This document shows positions 22,195 through 22,512 of a stretch of 22,512 nt of DNA, piece by piece (positions within the stretch are counted from its first letter, which is position 1; each line of letters begins with the position of its first letter). Both the position numbers and the translations under genes were made by a program. The notes under the pieces are model-generated. The model saw only the letters and a program-made list of their open reading frames with translations, was not told the DNA's origin and ran no database searches. This stretch comes from JAXLVB01 sp044228045 (GTDB taxonomy: Bacteria > Bacteroidota > Bacteroidia > Cytophagales > Spirosomataceae): positions 1 through 22,512 of the forward strand of contig JBGAVQ010000067.1 of the NCBI GenBank assembly GCA_044228045.1, in the 5' to 3' direction.

Positions 22195-22512
22195 TGTCTT
22201 TTGCAGGAATTTTAACAGAAAAATGGGAGAAAAATATTTTTTGATAATGAGGTGTGGTAGGTGAAGGCAAGTTACAAAACTCCTCGAAATGACACTAACT
22301 AAAAAAGCGTTTTTTAGCGAACGGTATTTTGTCTTTGTTGGTATTTGGGGGCAAAAGGTTAGCGTGGTTACTACGCAGAAGATTGACCTAACTTCGCCGA
22401 CCTTGTTAATTTCTTTACTCAGTCTAACTGTTAATGGAGAAGTTTACTCCAATTTCATTATGAGCTAAGGCCGGAAAACACTCTACCCTGCTAAAATTAC
22501 GACAAAAAAGAA
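22195..22512. other. Intergenic region upstream of the GH9 gene
   Basis: This 318-bp stretch holds the GH9 leader and promoter region, but no TAnnTTTG match is found on the minus strand. A small AT-rich palindrome, CTAAAAAA (22299-22306) and TTTTTTAG (22310-22317) with the loop GCG, is the only clear structure. A 59-codon plus-strand frame (22289-22468) has no recognisable features and is not called. Confidence 0.5.

Noticed and set aside
22289..22468. 59-codon plus-strand ORF (MTLTKKAFFSERYF...)
   Set aside because: No signal peptide, domain or conserved motif, no ribosome binding site or −7 box in front, and it overlaps an AT palindrome. Length is within chance expectation for this base composition.

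Overview
The window reads as a low-GC chromosomal segment of a Bacteroidota bacterium, most likely of the Cytophagales. The evidence is Bacteroidota-type −7 promoter boxes (TAnnTTTG) at plausible distances upstream of several genes, signal peptides ending in SQ, GQ or AQ, a TonB-dependent receptor with a CarboxypepD_reg-like N-terminus, and a large secreted glycosidase ending in a type IX secretion (T9SS) sorting domain. I see no tRNA, rRNA, CRISPR array, transposase, integrase or phage gene.

Layout. 1-165: N-terminus of an AraC-family regulator (minus), cut by the window edge. 408-1832: an ATPase_2/DUF234-type ATPase with a PD-(D/E)XK-like C-terminus, preceded by a perfect 17-bp inverted repeat. 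1850-3168: a Nudix-type transcription factor (minus) divergent from a small exported protein (plus), with a perfect 11-bp dyad operator between them. 3177-3297: a nested multi-dyad extragenic element. 3440-5322: type I asparaginase and a TatD-family hydrolase (minus). 5460-9182: four tightly packed minus-strand genes (flippase-like membrane protein, GT2, NodB-type deacetylase, GT2) that look like a lipid-linked or exported glycan operon. ruvC starts 4 bp away on the opposite strand. 9767-16622: a secretory nutrient-processing group of M14 zinc peptidase (minus), M20 amidohydrolase (plus) and TonB-dependent receptor (plus). 16623-17137: a structured 3' region with a 14-bp tandem repeat and a strong intrinsic terminator. 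17138-17977: SAM-dependent methyltransferase. 18031-22194: a 1387-residue secreted GH9 enzyme with four FN3 modules and two copies of a putative carbohydrate-binding module.

How the genes relate. The right half is about exported hydrolysis and uptake: GH9 for cellulose-like or other beta-glucans, M14 and M20 for peptides or amides, and a receptor for import. The centre holds housekeeping genes (ruvC, ansA, tatD) around the glycan operon. The left end is regulatory or accessory. I found no clear-cut new defence or mobile system. The best candidates for something undescribed are the Nudix-regulator/operator/exported-protein pair, the ATPase with its inverted repeat, the GT-NodB-GT-flippase operon, and the two structured intergenic elements.
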